The translations under genes and the position numbers were made by a program. The notes beneath the pieces were generated by a model. It worked only from the letters and a program-made list of their open reading frames with translations, made no database searches and was not told where the DNA came from. From Aplectana chamaeleonis (lineage: Eukaryota > Nematoda > Chromadorea > Rhabditida > Cosmocercidae): DNA of 64,000 bases. Below, piece by piece: positions 1 through 10,660 of the stretch (position 1 is its first letter; the number at the start of each line of letters is the position of its first letter). The stretch is taken from the NCBI GenBank assembly GCA_029168955.1, contig JAPDOI010000021.1, positions 3,524,501-3,588,500 on the forward strand, read 5' to 3'.

Positions 1-202
1 TCGCATACATCGGCTGCAAAAGACGGAAGTTAAAAGTCTCGGACAACTCGTCCACCATGCTTCCCTAGCTCCATTTTTGAGGGACCATAACTCTGTTCGC
101 AGAAGGTCTTGTACGATTCCAGAGACATTCTTGGAATCAGCATGGGACCGTTTTCAAGATAGGCGATAAAACAGAAAACGACTTTTATCGTGAACACTTC
201 CT
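1..202 (+). mobile_element. Family A MITE, partial copy cut by window start
   Basis: This is the right-hand part of a non-autonomous element seen complete at 207-693 (opposite orientation) and 58572-59057. It ends in the family A terminal motif ATCGTGAACACT-CCTTTAA, with a TTAA at 203-206 that is shared with the next copy. It holds no coding frame of its own. The TTAA flank suggests mobilisation by a TTAA-targeting transposase such as piggyBac, which is inference. Together with 207-411 it forms an inverted repeat of about 200 bp per arm. Confidence 0.8.
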
Positions 203-206
203 TTAA

Positions 207-693
207 AGGCAGTGTTCACTATACAAATCGTTTTTCTGTTTTCTCGCTTATCTTGAAAACGGCCCCATGCTGACTCCAATGATGTCTCTGAAATCGTACA
301 AGACCTTTTGGGAACGGAATTATGGTCCCTCAAAAATTGAGCTACGGAAACATGGTGGACGAGTTGTCCGAGGCTTGTAACTTCCGTCTTTTGTAGCCGA
401 TGTATGCGAGCTGACCTGAGTGAAGAGAGAAGTTGACAACGAAGGGAAGAACAGGGCTAATGATTGGAAATCATCGCTCATCTCACGATCTCGAGCATTC
501 ATTTGTTCACGTCGGTGGCCGTGTGTTGCGCTTTTGGAGTTTGCCTTGCGCTCGAAGGGTCAACTTCGGGTTCTTTTGGAGCTTTTCCTGGCTCCTTTTC
601 ATGCGTTCTTTCGACGTCAACGTTACAGTGTGCTCCTCCACTACCCATTCCCAGTGGAAACTGAAACTCTTTTTTTATCGTGAACACTGCCTT
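207..693 (-). mobile_element. Family A MITE, complete copy (487 bp)
   Basis: The element is bounded by TTAA at 203-206 and 694-697 and has inverted ends of the type AGGCAGTGTTCAC. It matches the element at 58572-59057 along its length in reverse orientation. Length, terminal repeats and absence of a transposase frame fit a miniature inverted-repeat transposable element. The overlapping short frames at 420-753 show no recognisable protein. It abuts the partial copy on its left so closely that both share one TTAA. Confidence 0.8.
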
Positions 694-697
694 TTAA

Positions 698-2057
698 GCA
701 AGCGACAGAAGAGTTCAGCTAGGCCTCCCAACATTGCTCACAAGAGAAGCTAAGTTTGACTTGGGCATGCCCTTCAAAATTTTAACCGGTAAAACCCCCA
801 TATTGTCAAACAATTTTTTCAACCTCACATCCTCCAGAAGTGAAGGATGATGCCTGAGGCTCAGTACTATGACATCCAAAACCCAAATTAGAGCCAAATT
901 TTTCTCCTACAAAACGATTACTACCTCTAACAATATTAGTAGAAGAAACAATGCTCTTTCACTTTCTTTTGCTCTCGAAAAGGTCACAGTAATTAAAAAT
1001 ATACTGATGAAAGTACTCAGAGGAGCTCGTCCAAGCTCTGAGTTGTTCGGTAGCCCACAGCGGTCATTAAAGACAATGTTCAATAATATTTCCGATTGCG
1101 AGATCGTTAGCTGAAACGAAGGGTTGACTCATTGGCAGAGCTGACTTTGTTAAGAAATGGTGTAAAGATGAAAAAAACGAAAAATCTTTGAAGGCTATGA
1201 TTTAAACCACATTCAACTTTTCACCAGAAATCGAAACGTCCGAGGCTCATTGCAACAACAATGTCGAAAACCGGATTAAAACTCAGACTTCAGCAACCAA
1301 TGGCAATATACGGCCCCGAAGTTGAACGTGGTGTTCTCGCCCCACCCACTTCCTTGGTAGTGAGTGGGGCGACCACACAACATTCAAGTTTGGGACCACA
1401 TAGGGCGATTTATTGCTTGCTTTAAGCCAACGTTGTCGTAATGGGCCCCATGCCGGCTTGTAGGCCGGGCATGTTGTCGTCATGGGCCTCATGCAGGCTG
1501 GCAGGCCGGGCACACATAAAGGGTAGCGCCCAAGAGTAGTTTGGCTGGCTAAACGCTTTGCACGAGGCGCTCCAGCGACAACGTGAGCGCAGCAGCTTTA
1601 GGCCGGAATCATACTTCCAGCGACGAGCGACACGACGCAATGTTTACCATAAATATCGACCGAAAATCGATATGCATGATGTGCACTGTCGCTGTCGCTG
1701 GTCGCGGGAAGAATGACCCCGGCCTTACGTCGCGCTCGTCGTAAGAGTCAAACTGACACTAGATGCCTCTCTTTCTGCGTGTTCGATCAACGGGCCCCTC
1801 GTAGCTTTTGAGTTACGGTGTAGATTCGAAAACTGCTTTCATGGTGTGCACTGCATTCAGCTAGACTAGTCTCACTCCACTCCTGTAGCCTTACAAGGAA
1901 ACCATTCAATCGTAGTTTGAAGTGAGCAAAATAATTAACCTTGAGCTCACTACTAACAGTGAAGTGACTCCGGTCATAACCTAAACCGCGCGCTGCTGAT
2001 TGCGGTGTGGACTGTTTTTCGCCATAAATGTTGACCGATAATCGCTTATTCATCCAT
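698..2057. other. Stretch without a recognised gene; short duplications
   Basis: I see no gene here. A 41 bp segment is duplicated in tandem at 1432-1472 and 1473-1513 with some divergence; it contains the motif GGCCGGGCA. Around 1599-1632 and 1700-1733 there is an imperfect inverted repeat rich in GCGAC/GTCGC words. A second weak direct repeat, CCATAAAT..CGACCGA.AATCG, occurs near 1640 and 2022. The region may be decayed MITE sequence, but no boundaries could be fixed. Confidence 0.4.
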
Positions 2058-2059
2058 CT

Positions 2060-2295
2060 GGGGCCGGATTCATCAACGCGTGGGTTTGGGTAGCGGTAAA
2101 GGCTTCGGCACTTTTGATGGTTACCCTGTGCAAGCGGGAGATCGCTAACCAGTCGTGCCCACTTCTAACCCAGCTAAGAGGCAGGGGCAAGTGAGACACT
2201 GCTCGGCTAGAAGACGGTCTGCCCTTGCGGTTAATCATCAAAAGTGCCGACGCCTTTACCGCTACCCTAACCCACGCGTTCATGAATTCGGCCCC
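2060..2295. mobile_element. Palindromic MITE with GGGGCCG ends
   Basis: The left arm (about 2060-2128) begins GGGGCCGGATTCAT and the right arm (about 2225-2295) ends ATGAATTCGGCCCC. Within the arms, blocks such as AACGCGTGGGTT, GGTAGCGGTAAAGGC and GCACTTTTGATG are matched in reverse complement. The loop is about 95 bp. No clear target-site duplication was found. The arms can fold as a long hairpin. Confidence 0.7.
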
Positions 2296-2409
2296 TGTTC
2301 GCACCTGAATGCCGTACCGGTATCGGCCGCAGTCTTTGAGTTGGCGCCCACTACCATCGCACCAAGCTTGCTTACGGTTTGCTGCACGTCCCCTGTCGAC
2401 TACAGTGTG

Positions 2410-3983
2410 TATCATAATTATAGCAACACACTCAAAGCTCTGATATCAATGTCCGCGCAAACTTTTATCAACGGGCACTGTCACCGTTCAACTCCGCGTA
2501 CCCAAAACCCTTTGTTCACGAAATTTTACTGCAAACCGTCAAGAAATAAGATCTATTTTGTATATAAATTTCAAAGTCCTAGTATCATAATTACAGCAAC
2601 ACTTTCTATTAGAAATGCTCCCTTGCTCATTTCTCAGAAGATTGTCCGTTTCGAATATGATATGGATGTAGGTATGTAATATCAAGGTATTTCTATCATG
2701 CCAAACGGATCCGTTTTCACAGAGGTCGAAAATGCTCAGATTCTTGCTTTGTATGTACAAGGCTAGTCTGAATATCAGGATAATAGCGGAGCAACACCAT
2801 CGTCACTTCACAGCTGTCTACCGATTTCTGCATGATCTTGAGTCACATGGTTCAAAGAAAGGCCCAGAAAGTTGTCTGCTCCAAAGGGACGTCGAGTAGT
2901 ACGGCTCGTGTCCAACTCGACCATGTCGGTCAATCGGGTCCGAGCCGAACTTTTTACGTAGGTATCACGAAAGACCGTATGGAGGGCGATCAATCACAAC
3001 CCAATTATAGAGCATTTTCGTATGCGTCCAGTACCGCACCTCAAAGCACCGCCTAAGGTCGCACGGCTTCAGTGCGCTGAGAGGAACATGGTGACTGACT
3101 GGTCCAAGATGAGCAGAACTTGTTTTCAGGCTTGATCTGGGTAAACATTGTGTTCAGGGAATCTCCTCGGACAAGAAAAAGTTCAAGTTGGATTGACCTG
3201 ATGGATACGCACACTACTGGCGAGATTTCAGCAAGGAGCCGCTGTAATTTGCCACGCGAAATTTCGGTGTAGGCAGTTTCACGGTATGGTGTGGCTTCGA
3301 TGCCGACGGTGTGCTCCAGATAGCCTCCGATTCCTCTAGAAGGAATTTTGCGGAGTACCAGGAAGTATTGTGAACAGGACTGTTACCGTTCCTTGCTCGG
3401 TTCCAGCAAAATGAGCTCACCTTCCAGTAAGAGGATGCCGACATCCACACGAGTCGCTCAACTAGGACTTGGTTTGAGCAGCATGGACTCTCCGTTATGG
3501 CTTGGCCGGCCTGCTTAACTTACGTTATCTCAATGGAAAACGTCCGAAGAATTCTGCTTCGCCATATTTATAGTGGAGGTGGGACGTGCGATTCATTGGA
3601 ACACCTCGAGGGAGCTGTAATCGTTGCCAGGAGCAACTTGGGCGTAAAAGTGCTTAGCCGACTGTTGAGCTCTATGCTAAAGTTAGTTTTTAGAATAATT
3701 TCTAAACAAGGCAAATCGACAGACTTTTGAAAAGACGTTGCAAGTTAGTATTTTCGAATAAGAAGAAGAATAGCGATGGAATTTTAAAGGTGTTGCTATA
3801 ATTATGGTACTAAGACTTTAAAAGTTATATACTAAATAGATCTTATTTCTTGGCGGTTTTCAGTAAAATTTTGTGAACAAAGGTTTTTCGGGTACGCGGA
3901 GTGGAATGGTGACAGTGCCGGTTGACGAAAGGTAGCGTGGACATTGATATCAGAGTTTTGAGTGTGTTGCTATAATTATGATA
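2410..3983 (+). mobile_element. Tc1/mariner transposon, Tc3-like, decayed
   Basis: The element is about 1.57 kb between TA dinucleotides at 2410-2411 and 3982-3983, the expected target duplication of this superfamily. Its inverted ends are about 195 bp (2412-2606 and 3786-3981) and look roughly 90% identical by eye. Each end carries the box TATCATAATTATAGCAACAC at its outer tip and a degenerate second copy at its inner edge. This is the two-binding-site layout known for Tc3-type long ends. A broken transposase lies between the ends. Confidence 0.85.
2714..3730 (+). pseudogene. Tc1/mariner (DD34E-type) transposase remnant
   Basis: Conceptual translation shows an N-terminal helix-turn-helix region (AQILALYVQG near 2733, then AEQHHRHFTAVYRFLHD after a shift). 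From about 3160 the DDE catalytic core reads in one frame: SDKKKFKLD, YWRDFSKEPL, TVWCGFDADGVLQ, then EDADIHTS (equivalent of the second Asp block), WFEQHGLSVMAWPA and MENV (equivalent of the IENVW Glu block, near 3530). The catalytic half carries at least four in-frame stops and the N-terminal half at least one stop and one frameshift, so it cannot make an active enzyme. Family assignment rests on the order and spacing of these blocks. Superfamily is confident; the Tc3 subgroup is inferred from the long double-box ends. Confidence 0.8.
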
Positions 3984-4378
3984 CGCACTGAAGGTTGTGT
4001 CGCGGTAACCGCAACCCCCTCTCAGAGTAAATCCTTTGCAGGTCTATCACACTATGCACTGCTCAAAAAGACGCCTATCCTTTGAATCTGGCATTGATTT
4101 GTACGGGAACTTTTATAAGGATGGGATTAACAAAATTATCTCCGGCTAGGAATGGGCTACTGGCCTTGTTGAACTTGATCGCGACTCCTATACAGATCAC
4201 ATACAGAACAGCGCTACTTTGTTCTCTAATCACATGAGGCTTTCAAGTAGCTTCGATATATTGGGTTTTTCCTTCCTATAAAGGCTAGTGAAAAGCCCGG
4301 CATATAGTAACTGGCAGGTATTGCATGGAATACCACACGACTGAACAAATGTCAGTGTATAATAGCACAAAACAGACT
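3984..4378. other. Stretch without a recognised feature
   Basis: The sequence between the Tc1/mariner element and the TTTGCCG-ended element shows no gene, repeat or structured RNA that I can support. Confidence 0.4.
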
Positions 4379-6413
4379 TTGCAGTTTTGCCGTTTGCCGG
4401 TCATTTTTGGGGTTTGCCGTTGCCGTTTGCCGAAATTTCAGATTTCTTTGCCGCACACCCCTATCTCCGACGCCGTTCGGGTTCATCTCTCCGACGCCGT
4501 TCGGGTTCATCGTTCTCTGTGTTGTCAATCTCAACACCAGTAATCATGTCCTGTTCTGAAGTGACTTTACTCTCCACAACTTTCTTAAAAGCAGTGGTCA
4601 CGATGGAAAACGTTATCGAAAAAACTACAAAAATCAGCTTAGATCAAAAACAGCTCAAAAACTATGAAGGTAGCGCGGTGAAAAAAAGGGCTAGAATTAG
4701 AGTTTCTAGGGAGGAAAAAATAAATGCAAATTTACCTAATAAAAACAGTTAAGCAATGAAAGAAAACACTCCAGTCAATGTTTTTGACTAGATGTGTACA
4801 TAAATCCGGAGGTTAATTGATTTAAATTCAATTTCAAGCCAGCTGATGTTCTTGATATAAGAGGTCATCGATGCCGTTGATGTGGAGTGGGCTCGTCCAC
4901 CATCAAAAAGGTTTTTTCGCGATTCTTTCTTATAGGTCCTACTCGAGACCCATTAAGGGTTTAGAGAGAAAAAGACGACAAGCATATTTGATCGCGACCA
5001 CTGCCTTTAAGAAGGGCGAGCTGTTGGATGGAGCTCCCCAACGTCAATCCTGTTTTCTGTCCCAACTTTTCTTCCATATGTAAGGATCTTCTTGAGCGTT
5101 TCTCTAATCTCGGTCTTGGAGGCGTCGATCTCATCCCTCTACTCATCAATGTCAGATACAGAGTCCTTTGACTCCTTCTCCCCACACTTTCTCGCTCTCT
5201 CTGCCCTCGCTCCGCACAAGCGCGCGAGGGAACAGAGTAAATTATCGTAACAGGCCATCTTGTACTGTTGGGTGCGCTGCAATGCATCAGGTGCGTTCAA
5301 GCGAGGATGATACAATACCCGCACTAATTTTCTCAAAAAAGCCGCAAAAGTCGCGACATCGAGACTTTTGGTCATAACTCCGCTCAGAGTGCTCCGTTTG
5401 AGCAGTGAAGGACATATTTCGAATCAGCATCGAGAGCTCCTTCGTTTGCGCCCTCGCATGTCTTACGGCCAAACAAGGCATATAGGGCTAACATAATCAA
5501 TCGAGTGGGCGAAGAGGAAACTCAAGTATTTTCTGGTTATTTGACGTTATTCCACGTCCGCCTCAACGGTGTCAACGTGATAGACAACAGTCTAATAAAC
5601 TGTCTGCTGCTGACCGACTTTTCTGCGAAACCTCGGTTTTTTGACTTTCTAAACCCGAATATGTCACCATTTCTACAGCCACAAGCCTCCTCTTGCTTAG
5701 ATTTACAGAGAGTAGCAATGTTTCTCATCAACTGTGTCTGAATCCACTCATGGTGGAGAACTTGGAGAAAAGTTAGGCCGTGAAAAGTCGATCGCAGCGA
5801 CGTCAAATAAGCGATCTGACTGCAGCCCTTCCAAGAAGGCCCGTACTTCCTCTCAGGGGCTGGTAATATTTGCAGCTGCTCGCTGCACATGATAAATAGT
5901 TCGAAAAACCACCTTAGATTTCTTGCCATCTATTCTTTTCAAACTCAAAATCGTGTAGTAATCATCGATAACTTCTATCTGTTCTCCGATACCCACGATC
6001 AGTCGCTTCCCGAAAATTGGAATGCTGGGATGGTAAGGGCTTTCCAATGGTGCAGCCTGTCTTCCAGAAAACAGTCCCGGTGGAGACATGTGGGGGTGAC
6101 CACGGGAAGCGGCGAGGCTCGTTTGAGGCAGATCATAAGAGAATTTTCCCTTTCGCCGAGGAGTTTTTCTCCATTCTTTGAATTCAATCGTTCGATATCC
6201 CCTCCAATAGGCAAATATGGTTTGAAAGAAGAAAATGTAGTCTCTGATCATCCGAAAATTCACTTCAGATCAGCTTTGAAGGACACCTGGTACCGCTTGG
6301 ACTGCTTTTGGGGGACAGGCTGTACACTAGAGGTAAGCGGTAACGAAAAATAAAATTTCGGCAAACGGCAACGGCAAACCCCAAGACGGTCAGCAAACTG
6401 CAATGGGCAAATG
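4379..6413. mobile_element. ~2 kb element with TTTGCCG-rich inverted ends
   Basis: About 60 bp at 4379-4443 recurs in reverse complement at 6352-6413. Both arms contain GGGGTTTGCCGTTGCCG and TTTGCCGAAATTT and begin with TTGCAGTTT. The right arm is followed by TTCCGCAGCTGTGCG, which resembles the CAGGGxTGTGCGGAA tips of the hAT-like elements elsewhere in this window. The interior has minus-strand frames (5537-5929 and 5853-6263) with no similarity I recognise. I infer a decayed non-autonomous DNA transposon; superfamily is uncertain. A family A MITE sits inside it. Confidence 0.55.
4589..5006. mobile_element. Family A MITE, diverged copy (418 bp)
   Basis: It is bounded by TTAA at 4585-4588 and 5007-5010, with ends AAGCAGTGGTCACGA and TCGCGACCACTGCCT. 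It is more diverged than the copies at 207-693 and 58572-59057 but keeps the words CTCGTCCACCATC and CTTATAGG-like blocks of the family. No coding frame is supported. Confidence 0.6.
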
Positions 6414-6639
6414 TAATTTCCGCAGCTGTGCGCTACTTCGAAGGGCGGCTACATAAAATGAGTATTCTTAGAGGTTGCCATTTCGGATTTCCAGAAGCGA
6501 GACTTCGAAATCTTTAAATGCCTCGTAGTGACTTTATTTAGAGTCAGTAATAGTTTATTGACTAAAATCATTGCTTATTGAATGAGAGCTGCGGGCCATG
6601 AGCAGCAGCAAAGCGTGAGAATGAGACAACCCAAAATTT

Positions 6640-6745
6640 TTTGGTCTCTTCCGTTTCCGCATTTCCGTTTCCGGCTTTTTTCGGCCATTTTTCTTCCGTT
6701 TCCGTTTCCGAAAATCTTGAAAAAAAAAGTTCCGCACAGCCCTGC
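6640..6745. repeat. hAT-like terminal region with TTTCCG array
   Basis: A run of degenerate TTTCCG/TTCCGT words ends in TTCCGCACAGCCCTG at about 6731-6745. The same tip, in the other orientation, starts the element at 34059. The left partner end was not found, so this may be one end of a truncated copy. Confidence 0.55.
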
Positions 6746-6982
6746 ACGGGAGTGATGGTATTCCATTTTGTTAAAGCTTTAGGTTCAGGGTGCTATTGAT
6801 ACGATTTTTTATGTCTGAAGCTCTACCTCTTCATATACAGTATGTATATTTCTTTATTGAAAAATAACGCTGTTGATTGATTGAAAAACTCAGCAAAAAA
6901 AATCTACCAGATTTCCTGAAAATTCGAGTACGTTACCGCTCATTTCTGACGAAATTTCTCCCAAAAATATCGGTAATTTTCA

Positions 6983-7045
6983 AGTAATCTACCAGAATTC
7001 TCTAGTAATCTGCCATAATTCTCTAGTAATCTACAAGAATTCTCT
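6983..7045 (+). repeat. Three 21 bp tandem units
   Basis: Three consecutive 21 bp units (6983-7003, 7004-7024, 7025-7045) share the frame AGTAATCT-c-AAGAATTCTCT with one to three differences. More diverged AATTC/CCAGA words continue on both sides from about 6895 to 7170. Confidence 0.7.
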
Positions 7046-7289
7046 CGAATTATGATGGAAAACAAACTCCCGTGAATCACCAGAATTCTCCCATATTACG
7101 GGTGAATTTTTGCCTGTATTCTACTAGAAATTTCCCTGGATATGCCCGAATTCTGCCAGATCACGACACAAAAATTTAGGAGTTTCCGACTAATTTCTGC
7201 CCCATAAAAATGCTGAACGCTGTGTTTTTCCGCCCAAACTCCGAAAATGGTTTATCTAGGGCTCTTGCCACAAATCTCACGCCGTTATT

Positions 7290-7505
7290 CGCTAATAGGA
7301 GGTATAGTGGTTATTTCAGGGGTATTTCTTCAATCGCGGACTACGCAATTGCGAAAACTGCGTCTTAGGCTCGTGATTCGATCCTTAGATATATCAATGT
7401 ATGAATCTCAGGATCGAATCACGAGCCTTAGACGCAGTTTTCCCAATTGCGTGTTTCGCAACTGCGGAAACACCCCTGGAATAACCACTATATCTCCTAT
7501 TAGCG
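7290..7505. repeat. Hairpin (inverted repeat, ~100 nt arms)
   Basis: The outer ends are CGCTAATAGGAGGTATAGTG and its near reverse complement CACTATATCTCCTATTAGCG. Inner blocks also pair, for example ACTGCGTCTTAGGCTCGTG with CACGAGCCTTAGACGCAGT. The loop at about 7391-7408 is short. It is probably a palindromic MITE; no target duplication is evident. Confidence 0.75.
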
Positions 7506-7590
7506 ACAAGCGGCCTGAGACTGACAGCCGGCGTCAAGGGATGGTAAAGTGGTAAAAGTAGGCGTTTTGCATCAACCCCGTTCAAAATCG

Positions 7591-7735
7591 CTGATCATTC
7601 ACTGACGAACAAAGGCTCTCGGTTCTTACTATACATGTGCTTACTAGGGTACAAAATCACCTTTTGATGTTGTATCCAAGAAAGCACATGTATAGCAAGT
7701 GCCGAGCACCTTTATTCGCTAGTGATCGAATGGTC
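7591..7735. repeat. Imperfect inverted repeat
   Basis: CTATACATGTGCTT near 7630 pairs with AAGCACATGTATAG near 7683, and weaker pairing extends outward through GCTCTCGG/CCGAGC and TCGCTGATCATTC/GATCGAATG. The loop is about 40 nt. It lies about 85 bp right of the previous hairpin. Confidence 0.6.
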
Positions 7736-8262
7736 AGGGTGTTAACAAACAAAAGTTTTTTTTGCTAAATTTTCCTATACTTTAGAAGCATTCTATTAAG
7801 ACGTTTTTCCTTTGAAAATTAGTAATCATGTTCAGTTTTGCTGACGCCCCCTGTTCTGTCTAGTGCAGTTATCCAGGACGCACAATTTGAATTTCACGTC
7901 GACTTTGAACTGAAATGTCTAATTGGGTACGGAACCCGAAATTGAACACTGTCGTATGCTCTTGACGCGTGGAGTATGAATGACTTGAGTTTGATTTCTA
8001 ATCTTCTGGACAGGAGTAGAAAGCGGAATCCGTGATCATTTTCCAGGGCTTCAAACAGTATCCTCGTCGTGTAAGCTTTTCTTAACTCTTCCTTCTTTTT
8101 TATCGCTGCGCGTTGCTCATTAAAAAATTTTCTCCTCTCATAGTCACTGCAATAACGATAGATTACTCGAGTGTGCCATGGTCATTTACCACATTACAAC
8201 CAGGCGTGTGCAGAAATTCCATTTTTCCAATTCTTCAGTTTCCGTTTCTTGAAAGAGGAGTC
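7736..8262. other. Stretch without a recognised gene
   Basis: No gene or repeat is supported between the hairpins and the start of RTE copy A. GAAAGAGGA at 8251-8259 is the left target-site copy of that LINE. Confidence 0.4.
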
Positions 8263-10195
8263 GGGGGTGTGTATACAAGTCCGTTGGTACCTGCTCGTTG
8301 GTGCCCCTGCTTCTACTGAACCCAGCAGACGTTTGAGTGTGCACAGGGAACGTTCGAGCGATATAGCGTGCACAACTATATCGCGAAAGTATCCCATACA
8401 TTACATAAAGGTGTCGCCGTCCGGCACACTAAGGCCTCTGGTCCATAACACCTTAGGATCCGTACCTAAGGAGTTCATGGAGTCCTTGGCCACAAGCCAC
8501 AATTTCGCCACCCTGGACTGTCGATCGCTGTCGAGTGATATCCAAGAAACTGCGCTATCCAGACTTCTGAGCTATTTCGATGCACCGTTTGCTGCTTTGC
8601 AGGAAACCCGCCTCAAGGATAGACCCGTCATGAGCGTCGGAGAGTACACCATCTACTGCGGTAACGCTAACGATAGCAGAGTGGGAGGCTGTGCAATAGC
8701 TGTAAGGAAGGATTTCAATGGTATGGTCAAGGAGTTTGACTCAACGTCGTGCCGGAATGCATTCGTACGACTGCGGGATCACAGAGGATTCAATCTGTGG
8801 ATAGTGAGCGCTCATGCGCCCACTGAGACCGCCGAGGACAATTCGAAGGATGCGTTTTATGAGGAACTCAATACGTTGCTGGCCAGGATACCTTGTCAAC
8901 ATGCTGTTGTCGTGGGGATTGACGCAAATGCGAAGATGGGACTTGAACAGGAATCCGAAGTACTCGGTAAATGATTCTACCCGGTGGAGCAAACATCGGA
9001 CAATGGCTACCGCCTTGTCGACTTTTGTGAACGCAGTGGTCTGATTATTGCATCGACATTCAAGAGGAATCATCGCCGCCATCAGCTTACGTGGCAGGGA
9101 CCAACCCAGTTATCTCTGGAAGAGCAGCGGAAGCGGAAGATGACAACTTTGAAACTACAGCTTGACTATTTCCTGACGAGGAATATTCCAGTATCGGACA
9201 TTCGAAGATCTAGAGCTGTGTGGGATGTCGCATTCGATTCGGATCACCGTCCTGTTCTATTGAACTTTACTGCGAGGATTCATAAGAGGAAGCGAGGGGC
9301 TCAGCCTCTCCAGAAGATTGACATGACAAGTCTCAGAGATGAAGAGTGCAGAAGGAATTTTCGACAACGCGTTTCTATTCACATCGGAGTACGGACTAAG
9401 AAGAAACTTTGCGACGCGGATTCTTTTGTCAAGTGCATCCAGGACGCTTCGAAAAAGGCACTCCCTGTTGTACAGCCTAAGAAGTAGTTCGCCTACGTCT
9501 CAGAAGAAACAACATCTACCTACAACAGAGTATGTGCTCTCCGAACTGCAGGAAACTTCGTGGAGGAGAAGCGTCTGAGGAGGAAGTTGCGTCGGCAGCT
9601 TCAAAGTGACCGCGAACGAGAGTGGACGTGTAGAGCTAAGGAGTTCGAGAAGGCTTGGGAGGAGAAGAATCCGAAGAAAGTCTACACGTTGCTGCGACAG
9701 TATAGCGGGAAGATGAAGAGATGTTCTCCTGTCTTGAACACTACCAATGGAGTTGCAGTTGGTGATGCGACGCTGCCAATATGGAAGGATTACTTCAGTT
9801 CACTACTGAATCGTCCAGCGCCATCAGTACCTGAGCTCCCGCATGTTCAGAGAGCACAATACGATGTCAGTGAGGAACCGCCGACTGAGTCTGAAGTTTT
9901 GGATTGTGTCCGGAAAATGAAGAATGGAAAGGCAGGTGGAGATGACAACATCACTGCTGAAATGCTGAAAGCTCTTCCTCTGTCTGGGACTCTTGAAATG
10001 ACCAACACGAACCGTACCATATGGATGAGCGAAAGGATACCCGATTCGTGAAGACATGCGAGCATCGTACCTCTTCACAAGAAGCTATCCGTCACGGATC
10101 CTAAGAACTGCAGAGGAATCTCTCTACTTCGTGTCATGTACAAGGTTTTAGAACGTATCATTCTCGAGCGACTTATCAAACATCGTGAAGGAACG
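8263..10195 (+). mobile_element. RTE-clade LINE copy A, 5' part
   Basis: It begins GGGGGTGTGTATACAAGTC, the same 5' end as copies B and C. GAAAGAGGA precedes it (8251-8259, three bases away) and recurs at 18243-18251 after the 3' tail, giving a 9 bp target duplication. The BEL/Pao element interrupts the LINE after 10195, and GAACG (10191-10195, repeated 16933-16937) is that second insertion's 5 bp duplication. The LINE resumes at 16938. Copy A keeps about 200 bp of 5' untranslated sequence; copy C has lost 117 bp of this (8340-8456 here). Confidence 0.9.
8477..10195 (+). pseudogene. RTE endonuclease-reverse transcriptase, N-terminal part (copy A)
   Basis: The ATG at 8477 opens the frame MESLATSHNF. 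The first ~250 residues form an APE-type endonuclease (QETRLKD, SAHAPTE, GIDANAKMG, LDYFLTR, SDHRPV), which nicks the target DNA in RTE elements. The linker and first RT block follow. The frame is uninterrupted by frameshifts but has three nonsense codons: TGA at 8972-8974 (a Trp codon in the other copies), TAG at 9485-9487 and TGA at 10049-10051 (again Trp in the others). The coding region is then cut by the BEL insertion in the RT domain. It is certainly non-functional. Confidence 0.9.
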
Positions 10196-10413
10196 TGTCG
10201 TCCTCGACGACCTCTGCTCCGCTCACCTGGTGGGCGGGGCTAACGGTAAAGAGGGTTGTGCGGCTCTTTGTTTTACTCTCGCTTCAAGTTGTGCTATTAA
10301 GAGGTACCTTCCAGAGACCTCTGACTGCTGCTCGTCATAAACCCACTGAATCACCTCTCGTTTACATTGCATCTTTCGGGTCAAATCCCCGAGTCTTCTC
10401 GCACCCACGAACA
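10196..10413 (+). repeat. 5' LTR of BEL/Pao element
   Basis: The 218 bp repeat starts TGTCGTCCTCGACGACC and ends CACCCACGAACA. It is the same length as the 3' LTR at 16715-16932 and differs from it by seven substitutions with no indels. I see no canonical TATA box in it. Confidence 0.95.
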
Positions 10414-10416
10414 GTT

Positions 10417-10429
10417 TGGTGCATCGGCC
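10417..10429 (+). promoter_or_regulatory. Primer-binding site, tRNA-Gly type
   Basis: TGGTGCATCGGCC begins three bases after the 5' LTR. It is complementary to the 3' end of a tRNA-Gly that starts GCATCGG and ends CCGATGCACCA (sequence known from C. elegans; recalled, not checked). The 13 nt match and its position are typical of a minus-strand primer site. Confidence 0.8.
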
Positions 10430-10660
10430 TAATAGCCAATTCTCCCGCGTCAGAGTGTGACAACTCTGGGGCCTGGAGTGAAGACAGCTCCTCCGCGAGC
10501 ACATTTTTTTTCGGTCTACACCAAGACCAGGTCTACACCAAGACCAGATTTATCCCATCCTTGGGAGAATTAGCTTCCGTACCCAGTGTACTTGAAGCTC
10601 AGTTGTGTGAATCCTTCACACACTATATTTTTACATTCCGGAGGTCTCGCTACAAAAAAA

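Noticed and set aside
5537..6263. Minus-strand frames as a transposase of the TTTGCCG-ended element
   Set aside because: No recognisable catalytic blocks or family similarity; they overlap each other in different frames.
8171..8476. N-terminal extension of the RTE copy A frame before the ATG at 8477
   Set aside because: It runs across the LINE 5' boundary (8263) into flanking DNA and lies in a region deleted in copy C.
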